A stretch of DNA of 64,000 nt from Bacillota bacterium (GCA_023435895.1 JAEZLH010000020.1:13094-77093); one strand, 5' to 3'; positions 1-8,468 are shown, counted from the stretch's first letter. A program made the numbers and translations. Notes: generated by a model from the letters alone, not told the origin.

Positions 1-476
1 GCAGTGATTGCTTTTTCGGCTAGTGTTGCAGATGGCTCGTTCTTTGCTCTTACCCTAATATCTTCTACAATCTGTTTTAGGCATTCCTCTGTTTTCTTTT
101 GGGGAAGTTTTGTTAACTGATCCTCCACTTTATATACGGGTAAGTAGTTATCAACCATAAGTAAGGTAGCCAAGTAATCAAAATGTTTTCCATGCTGTGC
201 AGCAAATCGATTCAAGTTATCCAAAACTGCCCCTGTTTTATTCCCGTATGTTGCAATTGCAAAAGAGTAATCTGCTTCCCAGGATACTTGCTCCATAAAC
301 CTTTTTACAATATTGGGCATTCCAAAGCCGTAAGTCGGATAAATTAAGCCAATTACATCATCTTTAAAATGAAATGTCTTTGTTTTCATCAATTGAGGAA
401 TGGAATAAAGGGTTCCTCCGATTTGTTTTGCCACATACAAACAGTTACCGGTCGATGTAAAATAGAAAATAGTCAT
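1..476 (-). CDS. EFR1-type flavodoxin/ferredoxin protein, 3' part cut by window edge
   Basis: The minus-strand frame is open from 476 to the window edge (about 158 residues visible). It starts MTIFYFTSTGNC, a flavodoxin FMN phosphate-binding loop (T/S-x-T-G-N) directly after the first beta strand. A YPTYGFGMP segment near residue 50 is typical of the family. EFR1 proteins join a flavodoxin domain to a C-terminal pair of 4Fe-4S clusters; that half would lie outside the window, so the family is inferred from the N-terminus only. An in-frame ATG at 488 lies one base after a GAAAGG site, so the ATG at 476, 13 bases after it, is preferred. A perfect TTGACA-17-TATAAT promoter drives the gene, and a palindrome lies at its start point. 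The divergent TetR gene is the likely regulator. Confidence 0.75.
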   Translation of the reverse strand, partial: MTIFYFTSTGNCLYVAKQIGGTLYSIPQLMKTKTFHFKDDVIGLIYPTYGFGMPNIVKRFMEQVSWEADYSFAIATYGNKTGAVLDNLNRFAAQHGKHFDYLATLLMVDNYLPVYKVEDQLTKLPQKKTEECLKQIVEDIRVRAKNEPSATLAEKAIT

Positions 477-543
477 AATATTAACCATACCTTTCTGCTA
501 CCCGCATATTTTATAATGCAGGAATTATCTATATCTAACATAT

Positions 544-559
544 TGGAATATACGTTCCA
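544..559. promoter_or_regulatory. Palindromic operator O1, TGGAA-N6-TTCCA
   Basis: This 16-base palindrome (TGGAATATACGTTCCA) lies just downstream of the -10 box of the minus-strand flavodoxin promoter, over the expected start point. The same arms recur at 617-632. Two copies placed on divergent promoters next to a TetR gene indicate the operator of that regulator (inference). Confidence 0.6.
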
Positions 560-567
560 TTATTCGT

Positions 568-596
568 ATTATATTATTAGTATTATGCCTTGTCAA
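568..596 (-). promoter_or_regulatory. Sigma-A promoter of the flavodoxin-type gene
   Basis: Read on the minus strand, TTGACA (596-591) and TATAAT (573-568) are separated by exactly 17 bases, a perfect vegetative promoter. Operator O1 begins about 9 bases after the -10 box, so a bound repressor would block initiation. Confidence 0.75.
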
Positions 597-616
597 TAAT
601 ATTTTTAAATATTTTG

Positions 617-632
617 TGGAATTTATATTCCA
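617..632. promoter_or_regulatory. Palindromic operator O2, TGGAA-N6-TTCCA
   Basis: This second 16-base palindrome (TGGAATTTATATTCCA) has the same arms and spacing as 544-559. Its start is 73 bases (about seven helical turns) from that of O1. It ends five bases upstream of the -35 box of the TetR gene, which suggests autoregulation. Confidence 0.6.
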
Positions 633-637
633 ACAAA

Positions 638-666
638 TTGACAAACAAGCTTTTATATTGTATTCT
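638..666 (+). promoter_or_regulatory. Promoter of the TetR-family gene
   Basis: TTGACA at 638-643 and TATTCT at 661-666 are spaced by 17 bases. The transcript would begin near 673, about 20 bases ahead of the ATG at 694. Confidence 0.6.
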
Positions 667-693
667 TTTTTCATGAAACTCGGGGAGGTAACT

Positions 694-1251
694 ATGAGCA
701 AAAGAGATGATATATTGGCAGCAACTCTTGATTTGATTTCAGAAGAGGGATTACAATCTATGACTTTTTCAAAAATATTTAAGCGTGCCAATGTTGGTTC
801 CGGCACTGTATATAATTACTTCAAAAATAAAGAAGAATTGGTAAGCGCCCTTTATAATAAAACAATTGACCTTTTTAGTAACTCCATACTATATAATTAT
901 GATAATAATAAAAGCGTTTATGAATGCTTCGAGCATTTATTAACAAATATGGCATGTTTTGCACATGACCATCAAAAAGAACTATGGTTCTTAAACAACT
1001 ACTCCCATTCCCCTTATATTCCAGTAGAAATCCGAGAACGTGAAATTCCGGCTGTCATGGAATGTATGCTTCTTATACAACGAGGTATAAAACAGGGAAT
1101 GCTTCGTAAAATAGATCCTCATCTGTGTGTGCAGATGATAAACGGAATGGTAACCGCTGCGATTCAGGGAAGCTTACTTGATAAGTACCCAATGGATGAA
1201 GAAGCTTTTGAGAAAGTGATTGAAATCTGCTGGAGAGCATTTGTGATTTAA
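694..1251 (+). CDS. TetR/AcrR-family transcriptional regulator
   Basis: This 185-residue protein has an N-terminal TetR helix-turn-helix at about residues 23-45 (TFSKIFKRANVGSGTVYNYF, with the typical G-T-V-Y-N-Y-F recognition helix). A variable all-helical ligand and dimer domain follows. The length is normal for the family. The ATG at 694 is chosen because GGGGAGGT precedes it by about six bases; the frame is open further upstream without a ribosome site. It diverges from the flavodoxin-type gene at 1-476, and both promoters carry the same palindrome, so it probably represses that gene and itself. The inducer cannot be deduced. Confidence 0.9.
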   Translation: MSKRDDILAATLDLISEEGLQSMTFSKIFKRANVGSGTVYNYFKNKEELVSALYNKTIDLFSNSILYNYDNNKSVYECFEHLLTNMACFAHDHQKELWFLNNYSHSPYIPVEIREREIPAVMECMLLIQRGIKQGMLRKIDPHLCVQMINGMVTAAIQGSLLDKYPMDEEAFEKVIEICWRAFVI

Positions 1252-1397
1252 TAAAGATAAATGCAATTAGATTTATACTGAATTTTTATAATTAAGAACT
1301 AAGATAAATTCTTACTATATCATCTATATTAAAAAGAAGCACTGATTAATGCCATAATATTAGGCATTGATACCAAGTGCTTCTCTATATAATAAGC

Positions 1398-2177
1398 TTA
1401 AATATTATAACAATGATTAAGTGGTCCGCTACCTTTACCAAGATCAAGTCCATCTCTTAAGGCACCGTTTATATATGTCTTCGCATTCTTAACACTTTGT
1501 TCTATAGGAAAGCCGTTGGCAAAATTACAGGCGATTGCGGAAGAAAGCGTACACCCTGTTCCATGGGTGTTAGGATTATCAATTCTCTCCCCCTTCACCC
1601 AGTAAGGCTGTCCCTCAGTATATAGTAAATCGTCCGCAGTTTCGGTTAGATGACCACCCTTAATTAGAATTGCACAATCTACCATTTTAGCGATCTGTTC
1701 TGCAGCCACAAGCATATCTTCCGTATTATGAATGGCTATGCCAGTCAAAGCCTCTGCTTCCGGAATATTTGGTGTGATAATGTCGGCAAGGGGAAGCAGC
1801 TTTGTAATGACTGCATTCATTGCTTCCTCACTCAGCAACTTGCTTCCGCTGGTGGACACCATAACCGGATCTACTACAATATTCTTTGCTTGATAATGAG
1901 TCAGTTTATCAACGATCACTTCTATGATTTTGCTATTTGAAACCATTCCAATTTTTATGGCATCAGGAACAATATCACCAAAGATGCAATCTAACTGCTG
2001 ACCCACAAACTCCGGTGTTGCTTCCAGCACACCATATACACCTGTGGTGTTTTGTGCTGTCAGTGCTGTAATTGCGCTCATAGCATAGATTTTGTGTGCG
2101 GTCATTGTCTTAATATCCGCCTGGATTCCGGCTCCTCCGCTGCAATCAGAACCGGCTATGGTTAATACCTTTTTCAT
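1398..2177 (-). CDS. thiD: Hydroxymethylpyrimidine/phosphomethylpyrimidine kinase
   Basis: This ribokinase-fold enzyme (259 residues) phosphorylates HMP and HMP-phosphate to HMP diphosphate for thiamine synthesis. The sequence shows the N-terminal AGSDCSGGAGIQADIKT substrate loop and the C-terminal HGTGCTLSSAIA anion-hole motif (residues 205-216, catalytic Cys 209). The ATG at 2177 has GGAG seven bases upstream, while the longer open frame to 2213 has no such site. It is the last gene of the cytX-thiM-thiE-thiD run, about 110 bases after thiE. No thiC is in the window, so the cluster looks built for salvage of HMP and thiazole rather than full synthesis. Confidence 0.95.
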   Translation of the reverse strand: MKKVLTIAGSDCSGGAGIQADIKTMTAHKIYAMSAITALTAQNTTGVYGVLEATPEFVGQQLDCIFGDIVPDAIKIGMVSNSKIIEVIVDKLTHYQAKNIVVDPVMVSTSGSKLLSEEAMNAVITKLLPLADIITPNIPEAEALTGIAIHNTEDMLVAAEQIAKMVDCAILIKGGHLTETADDLLYTEGQPYWVKGERIDNPNTHGTGCTLSSAIACNFANGFPIEQSVKNAKTYINGALRDGLDLGKGSGPLNHCYNI

Positions 2178-2286
2178 AATTATCTCCATTCTTGTGTAAG
2201 AATTTTTGTGCATTCATATCTATGCTAAGAATGACGATGGCACAAACTTTTATAACGGAAGTATTTCTTTCAACCTCTCTCCAGCT

Positions 2287-2925
2287 CTACCTTACCATTT
2301 CTTTGGAAAGCTCTAATAATTCCATTGTTGCCTTTCCAAGATCAGGTTTTGCAAAAATCGCAGAAATAACCGCTACTCCATCTACTTTTGTACCTTTTAG
2401 CTGAAGAATATTATGCTCGTTTATACCACCGATTGCAACTACCGGAATGGAAACTGCTTCACAGATAGATTTTAAAGTGTCAAAGGATACATCATCTGCA
2501 TCATTCTTTGTAGAGGTGGAAAATACCGCTCCTACTCCGATATAATCGGCTCCCTGTCTTTCCGCAAGCAATGCCTGTTCCACGGTTTGGGCGGAAACGC
2601 CAAGTATCTTATCAGGACCAATCAGTGAACGAACATCCTTTGCATTCATATCACTTTGTCCCACATGGATACCATCTGCATCAATAGCAAGAGCAACTTC
2701 AATATTATCATTAATGACAAAGGGTATCTGATAGCGATCCGTAACCCTCTTAATCTTAATCCCTTCCTCTACAAAGCTATCATAATCAAGCTCTTTCTCC
2801 CTAAGCTGGACAAAGGTCGCCCCTGCTTTAATGGTTTCTTCCACCTGCTCCTCCAGCTTATGCTCTCCCAACCAGCTTCGGTCTGTTACAACATAGAGCA
2901 ACATGGTACTTTTATCTAATTTCAA
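2287..2925 (-). CDS. thiE: Thiamine-phosphate synthase
   Basis: ThiE joins HMP diphosphate and thiazole phosphate to give thiamine phosphate. It is a TIM-barrel protein of about 212 residues. Diagnostic segments are FVQLREKEL, the NDNIEVAL-DADGIHVGQSD stretch that binds the pyrimidine diphosphate and magnesium, GVGAVFSTSTK, and a C-terminal VVAIGGINEHN phosphate loop. The start is uncertain. A GTG at 2934 directly abuts the AGGAAGG ribosome site, whereas the TTG at 2925 lies eight bases from it and is preferred; an ATG at 2904 is also in frame. The gene overlaps the end of thiM, so the two are probably translationally coupled. Confidence 0.93.
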   Translation of the reverse strand: MKLDKSTMLLYVVTDRSWLGEHKLEEQVEETIKAGATFVQLREKELDYDSFVEEGIKIKRVTDRYQIPFVINDNIEVALAIDADGIHVGQSDMNAKDVRSLIGPDKILGVSAQTVEQALLAERQGADYIGVGAVFSTSTKNDADDVSFDTLKSICEAVSIPVVAIGGINEHNILQLKGTKVDGVAVISAIFAKPDLGKATMELLELSKEMVR

Positions 2926-3736
2926 CTTTCGCACCTTCCTTTAATAGATCCGCATTCATTTTGCTGATCATATCTATGATGTACATGCGGTAGGAATTTG
3001 TACCGCCATCACTCTCTTTTACTTTTTCATAAGCAAGTTCACCGCTTAAGCCCATTGCAGTAACAGCTACAGCAGTTGAATCAAGAATATTATCCGGATT
3101 TGCACCGATGTAGCTTCCGATTACCGCAGTGAGCATACAGCCGGTTCCGGTTACACGACTCATCATTTTATTACCGTTATTAATTACATAAGCCTTCTCA
3201 CTATCTGCCACAATATCAGTAACACCTGTAATTGCTATAACGGCACCGGTGGATTTTGAAAGTGCTTTTGCAAATGTTACTATACTATCTAAATTATCCG
3301 GTGTTACCGCATCCGCAGCAGAAGCATCCACACCCTGTGTATTCGCACTTCCGGTTGCTAAGAATTTGATTTCAGATATATTACCGCGAATTACGGAGAA
3401 CTTTACTTCCTTTAATAAGTTTAGTGCCGTTTCATTTCTTAACGTAGAGGCTCCCGCTCCTACTGGGTCAAGTACAACCGGGTGACCAAGTTCGTTGGCT
3501 TTCTTACCTGCAGCGATCATGGAAGCAATGGTTCTTTCATTAAGGGTTCCGATATTTATTACTAAAGAAGAACAAATTGATGTAATTTCTTCCACCTCCG
3601 CGATATCATCTGCCATAATCGGAGAACCGCCACTTGCTAGAATGATATTGGCACAATCATTTACAGTTACATAATTGGTGATGGAGTGTACTAAAGGGGT
3701 CTTTGTAAATACATTTTCTAAGATTGAACTAAACAT
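2912..3736 (-). CDS. thiM: Hydroxyethylthiazole kinase
   Basis: ThiM phosphorylates the salvaged thiazole moiety of thiamine. The 274-residue ribokinase-like protein shows LVHSITNYVTVNDCAN near the N-terminus, GGSPIMADD, the VVLDPVGAGAS strand-loop and the VTGTGCMLTAVIG anion hole with the conserved Cys. The ATG at 3736 lies inside the end of cytX (eight-base overlap), with AGGTAGG upstream. Together with thiE and thiD it supplies both halves of thiamine phosphate from salvaged precursors. Confidence 0.95.
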   Translation of the reverse strand: MFSSILENVFTKTPLVHSITNYVTVNDCANIILASGGSPIMADDIAEVEEITSICSSLVINIGTLNERTIASMIAAGKKANELGHPVVLDPVGAGASTLRNETALNLLKEVKFSVIRGNISEIKFLATGSANTQGVDASAADAVTPDNLDSIVTFAKALSKSTGAVIAITGVTDIVADSEKAYVINNGNKMMSRVTGTGCMLTAVIGSYIGANPDNILDSTAVAVTAMGLSGELAYEKVKESDGGTNSYRMYIIDMISKMNADLLKEGAKVEIR

Positions 3737-4922
3737 TTTTTCTACCTACCTTTTCAAATATAATATGAACTAAAATACTGAGTAAAAATACAATAATTAC
3801 AACAGGAATTGTGCTTCCAAGCACGGTATCAATCTTTAGAAATGCTCGGTAAGTTATAAAACCAACTACCCAAAGCACCGCATTCTGATACGTCTGCAGC
3901 TTTGAATTCTCTCTTCTTTTTAATACAAAGTAATCGGTTATTAATATAGTAGCCATGGGTACAAAGAAGGAACCAATCAAGTATAAAAAGTTACTGTATT
4001 GCTCAATTGGTGTAAACATTGCAATGATAGTTCCAATCACACATATCACAATTCCCACTATTTTCTTATCCCACTTTGAATGAATATTATGCATACTCTC
4101 ACTGGCTGAGAATACATCCAAATAGCTGGTCGTTACTGTTGATAATAATATAATCAGCAATGCAGCCACGCCCAAACCTGCGTTCATCAGAATTTGAACC
4201 ACATCCGAATTGCCCATATAATATGCTGCACCCAACCCAATTGCATACATAAAGCAACTTCCAATAAAATAGCTTGTTGTGCTTAACAGAGTAAAGCCAA
4301 CCGGTTTCTTAGTATCCTTAGTATAGTCAGATATCAAAGGTAGCCAGGAGATTGGCATTGCGATAGATAACTCAAGTCCAAGTCCAAAGGTCATTACTTC
4401 ATCCATCTTCGCCGGTGTACCACCATGAAATACGGTAATTCCAAGTATCGCGGTGAGAACGAAAAGCGCAATTACGGCAAAATTATTTACCTTGCCAATA
4501 TTATTCAGACCCACTACAATCCAGATAATATTCAAGGCACCAATAAGGATGCACCAAATCAAATTGCCCGATGCTCCTATCTTATCGTTTACCACCGTAC
4601 CAACTGCATTTGCTCCGCTGATAATCATGACTGCTGTCCATCCGACCAACTGCAATACATTGATTACTGAAAAAAATACCGAGCCGTATCTGCCAAATGA
4701 TAATCCCACGCTTTCCATGGCTGACAATTTACTTCTTGCACCAATCAAGCCCGCGAAGTAGAAAAGGACACATCCAATCAAATGTCCCACAATAATAGCC
4801 AGCATACCCTTACCGAAACCAAGTGGCGCTAATAATGCACCGGTAATAATCTCGGCAATGGAAATGGCAGCTCCGAACCAAAGTAATGATCCGCTCAAAA
4901 AAGATAACTTACCTTCCTTCAT
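3729..4922 (-). CDS. cytX: NCS1-family hydroxymethylpyrimidine transporter
   Basis: This 397-residue protein of about twelve membrane segments belongs to the nucleobase:cation symporter-1 group. The N-terminal SLLWFGAAISIAEIITGAL segment and the SYFIGSCFMYAIGLG stretch fit the CytX subgroup found beside thiM/thiE/thiD. It is the first gene after the TPP riboswitch, so it is thiamine-regulated and probably imports HMP or a related pyrimidine. The ATG at 4922 is preceded by GGAGG seven bases upstream. The substrate is inferred from family and context; cytosine-type substrates are the alternative. Confidence 0.88.
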   Translation of the reverse strand: MKEGKLSFLSGSLLWFGAAISIAEIITGALLAPLGFGKGMLAIIVGHLIGCVLFYFAGLIGARSKLSAMESVGLSFGRYGSVFFSVINVLQLVGWTAVMIISGANAVGTVVNDKIGASGNLIWCILIGALNIIWIVVGLNNIGKVNNFAVIALFVLTAILGITVFHGGTPAKMDEVMTFGLGLELSIAMPISWLPLISDYTKDTKKPVGFTLLSTTSYFIGSCFMYAIGLGAAYYMGNSDVVQILMNAGLGVAALLIILLSTVTTSYLDVFSASESMHNIHSKWDKKIVGIVICVIGTIIAMFTPIEQYSNFLYLIGSFFVPMATILITDYFVLKRRENSKLQTYQNAVLWVVGFITYRAFLKIDTVLGSTIPVVIIVFLLSILVHIIFEKVGRKNV

Positions 4923-5031
4923 GTCTTTCCTCCGTTTGTTAAGGTTGTTCTCAAACGCATTTGAGATAAATAAAGTTACCCGCTGAACTATGCTCTTTTG
5001 TGTAGCTCTTTATGTAGCTTTTGAAGTCTAT

Positions 5032-5073
5032 AAAAGCATAAAAAACGGGATATGCTCACATAAAGCATATCCC
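5032..5073 (-). terminator. Intrinsic terminator controlled by the TPP riboswitch
   Basis: On the minus strand a 10-bp stem (GGGATATGCT paired with AGCATATCCC, 7-base loop) is followed by GTTTTTTAT. It lies 18 bases after the aptamer and about 110 bases before cytX, the usual position for a transcription-terminating riboswitch platform. Confidence 0.8.
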
Positions 5074-5090
5074 ACTTACTCTCAAAAGTG

Positions 5091-5178
5091 TACATCCCTA
5101 CGTTGGCATTATCCAAATCAGGTTTTAGGGTCGAACCTTTTGATTCCTCTCAGCCTGCACACACAAGCTCCCCCTGTA
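5091..5178 (-). ncRNA. Thiamine pyrophosphate (TPP/THI-box) riboswitch aptamer
   Basis: The minus strand reads ACAGGGGGAGC, then CTGAGAGG, GGTTCGACCC, AACCTGATTTGGATAATG, and closes with CCAACGTAGGGATGT. These are the conserved pieces of the THI element in the right order: P1 strands, the CUGAGA bulge, and the AACCUGAU-GGAUAAUGCCA core. With the terminator at 5032-5073 it should shut off cytX-thiM-thiE-thiD when TPP is plentiful. Confidence 0.96.
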
Positions 5179-5192
5179 TATCAACAATTTGA

Positions 5193-5221
5193 AGTATATA
5201 TTTTTTCATAATGATTGTCAA
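5193..5221 (-). promoter_or_regulatory. Promoter of the thiamine salvage operon
   Basis: On the minus strand TTGACA (5221-5216) and TATACT (5198-5193) are spaced by 17 bases. Transcription would start a few bases before the riboswitch aptamer. Confidence 0.75.
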
Positions 5222-5321
5222 CTATAACACCATAAAAGTATTATTCCAATCAACGCTATATTACTAGACTTCTCGAAAGAAATTTTTGCCGTTTGTTAAT
5301 GAACCTCGCCTTAGCATCCAT

Positions 5322-6521
5322 TTATAATAACAAACGTTCTATCACCTTATAACCTTCTTCTATCACATAACCACTTAAAGCCGCTTCCGCTTCATTATAA
5401 TTCCAATCATTGCATTGCTCTTTGGTACTATCATAAAGCAGATAGGGAACCGGATCACTGGTATGGGTTCTACATCGAATTGGTGTAGGATGATCGGGCA
5501 TAACTAGCATTCTGTAATCCACTCCTGCCTTCTCCATCTCCTCCATTACGACCTTAATCACTCTCTGATCCAGGTATTCAATGGCCTGCACTTTGTTTTT
5601 TATACTTCCCTGATGCCCCATTTCATCCGGAGCCTCCACATGAATATATACAAAGTCATAATCTTCCTTAGTCAATACCTCCACAGCTGCCATAGCCTTT
5701 CCTTCATAATTGGTATGAAGAGTACCATTGGCACCGGGAACTTCAATCACCTTCATATCTGCACCGACGGCGATTCCCTTTAATAAATCTACCGCAGATA
5801 TCATAGCACCTTTAACATGATTTTTCTCTTCAAAAGAAGTTAATGCCGGTCTTGTACCTGCACCCCAAAACCACGCGGAATTAGCCTTATTAAGACCCTT
5901 TGCTTTTCTTTCTTCATTCAAAGGATGATGATTTAGAATATCATAACTCTTCTTCATCATTGCCTTAAGCGCTTCCTCCTGGGGTAAATATTCACCAATA
6001 ACCTTCCCAAGAATGTCGTGAGGTTGTGCTAAATCAACCACCTCTCCCTGATCCCATATGGTTAAGTGACGGTAACTGGTTCCTACGTAAAATTTATAGA
6101 TGTCATTTTCCAGCTCATTTCGTAACGCTTCCATTAATATAGCAGCATCTTCTGTTGATATTTCACTGGAACTATGATCAATAATGGTTAATTCCTCATA
6201 GCTCTTCTCTTCCTCACTCAATGTGACAAGATTACAGCGGAGTGCAATATCAGTTGGTCTCATATCCACGCCAATACTAAGTGCTTCCAGCGGTGATCTG
6301 CCTGAATAATAAATCCTTGGATTATAACCAAGTACCGAAAGATTAGCCGTGTCGCTTCCGGGTTTCATCCCTTCGGGAATTGTATGTGCAAGTCCAAGCT
6401 CGGAATTTTTTGCCAGTAGATCCATCTGGGGTGTATCGGCTGCCTCAAGTGGTGTTCTGTTATTAAGCTCAACCAGTGGCTCATCCGCCATACCATCTCC
6501 AAGAACAACGATGTATTTCAT
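5322..6521 (-). CDS. ApgM-family phosphomutase-like protein, probable homoserine kinase
   Basis: This 399-residue alkaline-phosphatase-superfamily protein resembles archaeal-type cofactor-independent phosphoglycerate mutase. Visible metal and active-site segments are VVLGDGMADEP near the N-terminus, KPGSDTANLSVLGYNP, VHVEAPDEMGHQG and VMPDHPTPIRCRTHTSDPVP near the C-terminus. A subgroup of this family lies beside threonine-pathway genes in bacteria and has been proposed to act as homoserine kinase. Here the neighbour 72 bases upstream is homoserine dehydrogenase, so that role is preferred over glycolysis (inference). The ATG at 6521 has AAAGGA nine bases upstream; the longer open frame lacks a site. 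Confidence 0.85.
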   Translation of the reverse strand: MKYIVVLGDGMADEPLVELNNRTPLEAADTPQMDLLAKNSELGLAHTIPEGMKPGSDTANLSVLGYNPRIYYSGRSPLEALSIGVDMRPTDIALRCNLVTLSEEEKSYEELTIIDHSSSEISTEDAAILMEALRNELENDIYKFYVGTSYRHLTIWDQGEVVDLAQPHDILGKVIGEYLPQEEALKAMMKKSYDILNHHPLNEERKAKGLNKANSAWFWGAGTRPALTSFEEKNHVKGAMISAVDLLKGIAVGADMKVIEVPGANGTLHTNYEGKAMAAVEVLTKEDYDFVYIHVEAPDEMGHQGSIKNKVQAIEYLDQRVIKVVMEEMEKAGVDYRMLVMPDHPTPIRCRTHTSDPVPYLLYDSTKEQCNDWNYNEAEAALSGYVIEEGYKVIERLLL

Positions 6522-6593
6522 GATATTATGTCCTTTCCACTTCCTATTCCTATGCATATGTCAATGGATTAAATCCTTCTGACCTTCTATCTA

Positions 6594-7811
6594 TTAAAGT
6601 CTAATTCTGATTTTATTAAGTACACCGTCCAGCTGTTCTATCTTTTCCTGAAGCTCATGTTCTTCCAGGCTTGATGTTAAGAATGCATATTCTCCCTCAA
6701 CACCCTCTGCCTTAACTACTTCCACTTCACCGAACAACTGATTAACTTTATCCTTAAATACTTCCTCATTCCCTGCTAATCGGATGAAGAAACGATTTTT
6801 AACTCTGCTCACATCGGTTAACTCTAATTTCTTACTGCTCCAGATGGTCCAAATATTTTTACCATTGTGTTTTGCTGCATCCACAATATCAGCAACTACA
6901 GCGCTGGCAGTAGGAAGCTTTCCTGCACCGCTTCCGTAGAACATCACCTCACCGATTACATTGCCTTTCACATAAATGCCGTTAAATACATTATTCACAC
7001 TAAAGAGTGGATGCTGGGAATTAATCATAACCGGAGCTACCATTGCATGCACATGGTCATTTTCGCGAATGCTGGAAGCAAATAATTTAATCTTGGCACC
7101 AAGAGTTTTCGCATAACGGATATCTACATCCGTAATCTTTGTAATACCTTCTGTATAAATATCTTCATAATCCACCTGCATACCAAAAGCAAGTGAGGAT
7201 AATATAGCAATCTTTCTGCAGGCGTCATGTCCTTCCACATCAGCTGCCGGATTACGCTCTGCATAGCCTAGTTGCTGAGCTGTTGACAGTGCTGCGTCAA
7301 AAGTAGAACCTTCCTCTCCCATTCGGGATAAGATATAATTGGTTGTACCGTTTAAAATACCGGTAATCTCCACGATTTCATCCGCTGTTAAGGATTGATT
7401 GAGTGGACGTATAATTGGGATACCCCCTCCTACACTGGCCTCAAATAAGAAATTCGAGTTCTTATCCTTGGCAAGGTCAAGAAGTTCTGCTCCATGTTTT
7501 GCAACCAGCTCTTTATTAGAAGTAACGACGCTTTTTCCTCTTAACAAAGCAGTCTTAACGAAGGTATACGCGGGCTCCACACCACCCATGACTTCACATA
7601 CTATTTTCACTTCAGGGTCATCCATAACAATGTTAACGTCATGAACCAGCTTCTCCATAATGGGATCACCGGGAAATTCTCTTAAGTCCAGAACGTATTT
7701 AATATTTATCTGATCACCCGCTCTTTTCGCTATGCTATCACCATTGGTGTTAAGTACCTCTACCACACCGGAACCAATTGTGCCGTATCCTAAGACTGCA
7801 ATATTAATCAT
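6594..7811 (-). CDS. hom: Homoserine dehydrogenase
   Basis: Hom reduces aspartate semialdehyde to homoserine, the branch point to threonine and methionine. The 405-residue protein has an N-terminal Rossmann motif (AVLGYGTIGSGVV), the GILNGTTNYILSRM catalytic segment, and the family signature GYAERNPAADVEGHDACRK with the catalytic Asp/Lys region. A C-terminal ACT-like regulatory domain covers roughly residues 325-405 and suggests feedback control by threonine. The ATG at 7811 follows GGAGGAGAAGTA. It lies between the ACT-domain gene and the probable homoserine kinase and is likely co-transcribed with both. Confidence 0.97.
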   Translation of the reverse strand: MINIAVLGYGTIGSGVVEVLNTNGDSIAKRAGDQINIKYVLDLREFPGDPIMEKLVHDVNIVMDDPEVKIVCEVMGGVEPAYTFVKTALLRGKSVVTSNKELVAKHGAELLDLAKDKNSNFLFEASVGGGIPIIRPLNQSLTADEIVEITGILNGTTNYILSRMGEEGSTFDAALSTAQQLGYAERNPAADVEGHDACRKIAILSSLAFGMQVDYEDIYTEGITKITDVDIRYAKTLGAKIKLFASSIRENDHVHAMVAPVMINSQHPLFSVNNVFNGIYVKGNVIGEVMFYGSGAGKLPTASAVVADIVDAAKHNGKNIWTIWSSKKLELTDVSRVKNRFFIRLAGNEEVFKDKVNQLFGEVEVVKAEGVEGEYAFLTSSLEEHELQEKIEQLDGVLNKIRIRL

Positions 7812-7883
7812 TACTTCTCCTCCATTCCTGCATTTACCATATCTCATATCCTCTGTAGCTATATCATCATTTATATTGATTTA

Positions 7884-8324
7884 TTATTCTCTGGAAACCA
7901 CCTTAACATAATGTATTCCGTCCATCGACTCAATAGCATCAAATAAAATTGATGTACTATCCGTCTGAGGCGATATTTCTATACTGATTGTTAACATTGC
8001 TATTCCATTTACCGGTATACTTTGGTGAATGGTAAGTATATTGGCTTCACCTTTTGCTACTTGATTCAATACCTTGGATAACAACCCCGGTCTGTCATCC
8101 ATTTGCAACATAAAAGTAATGGTCTTCCCTCTGGTATTTTCATAAAACGGAAATATATCATCCCGATATTTATAAAAGGAGCTTCTGCTAATTTCAACTG
8201 CATCCGTTGCTTCCTGAACAGTCATAACTCGTTCAGAATCCAAAAGTCTCTTTGCCTCCACGACCTTTAGAAGTACTTCCGGAACCGCTTTTTTCTTTAC
8301 TATAAAATATTGATCATCTTTCAT
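7884..8324 (-). CDS. ACT domain-containing protein (UPF0735/PheB-like)
   Basis: This 146-residue protein has an N-terminal helix-turn-helix-like region (about residues 30-60, VMTVQEATDAVEISRSSFYK). A C-terminal ACT domain (about residues 70-145) contains the DRPGLLSKVLNQVA ligand-binding loop. Such proteins sit next to hom in many Firmicutes and are thought to be amino-acid-responsive regulators; the ligand is not known from sequence. The ATG at 8324 follows GGAGGTG by nine bases. It is the first gene of a likely ACT-hom-kinase operon. Confidence 0.88.
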   Translation of the reverse strand: MKDDQYFIVKKKAVPEVLLKVVEAKRLLDSERVMTVQEATDAVEISRSSFYKYRDDIFPFYENTRGKTITFMLQMDDRPGLLSKVLNQVAKGEANILTIHQSIPVNGIAMLTISIEISPQTDSTSILFDAIESMDGIHYVKVVSRE

Positions 8325-8416
8325 TTTTAAGCACCTCCTGCTATGATATGGCAAGTTTATGCATATTTTTTGACATCTGTATTTATAAGAGATACAATTG
8401 TCTTTCTAAGAAAGAT

Positions 8417-8445
8417 ATACTAACATATATTTATTCATCCCGCAA
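8417..8445 (-). promoter_or_regulatory. Probable promoter of the ACT-hom operon
   Basis: On the minus strand TTGCGG (8445-8440) and TAGTAT (8422-8417) are 17 bases apart. A small inverted repeat (TCTTTC-TTA-GAAAGA) follows the start point. Confidence 0.4.
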
Positions 8446-8468
8446 TAGCTATTTGCCAACTTTAGGGC

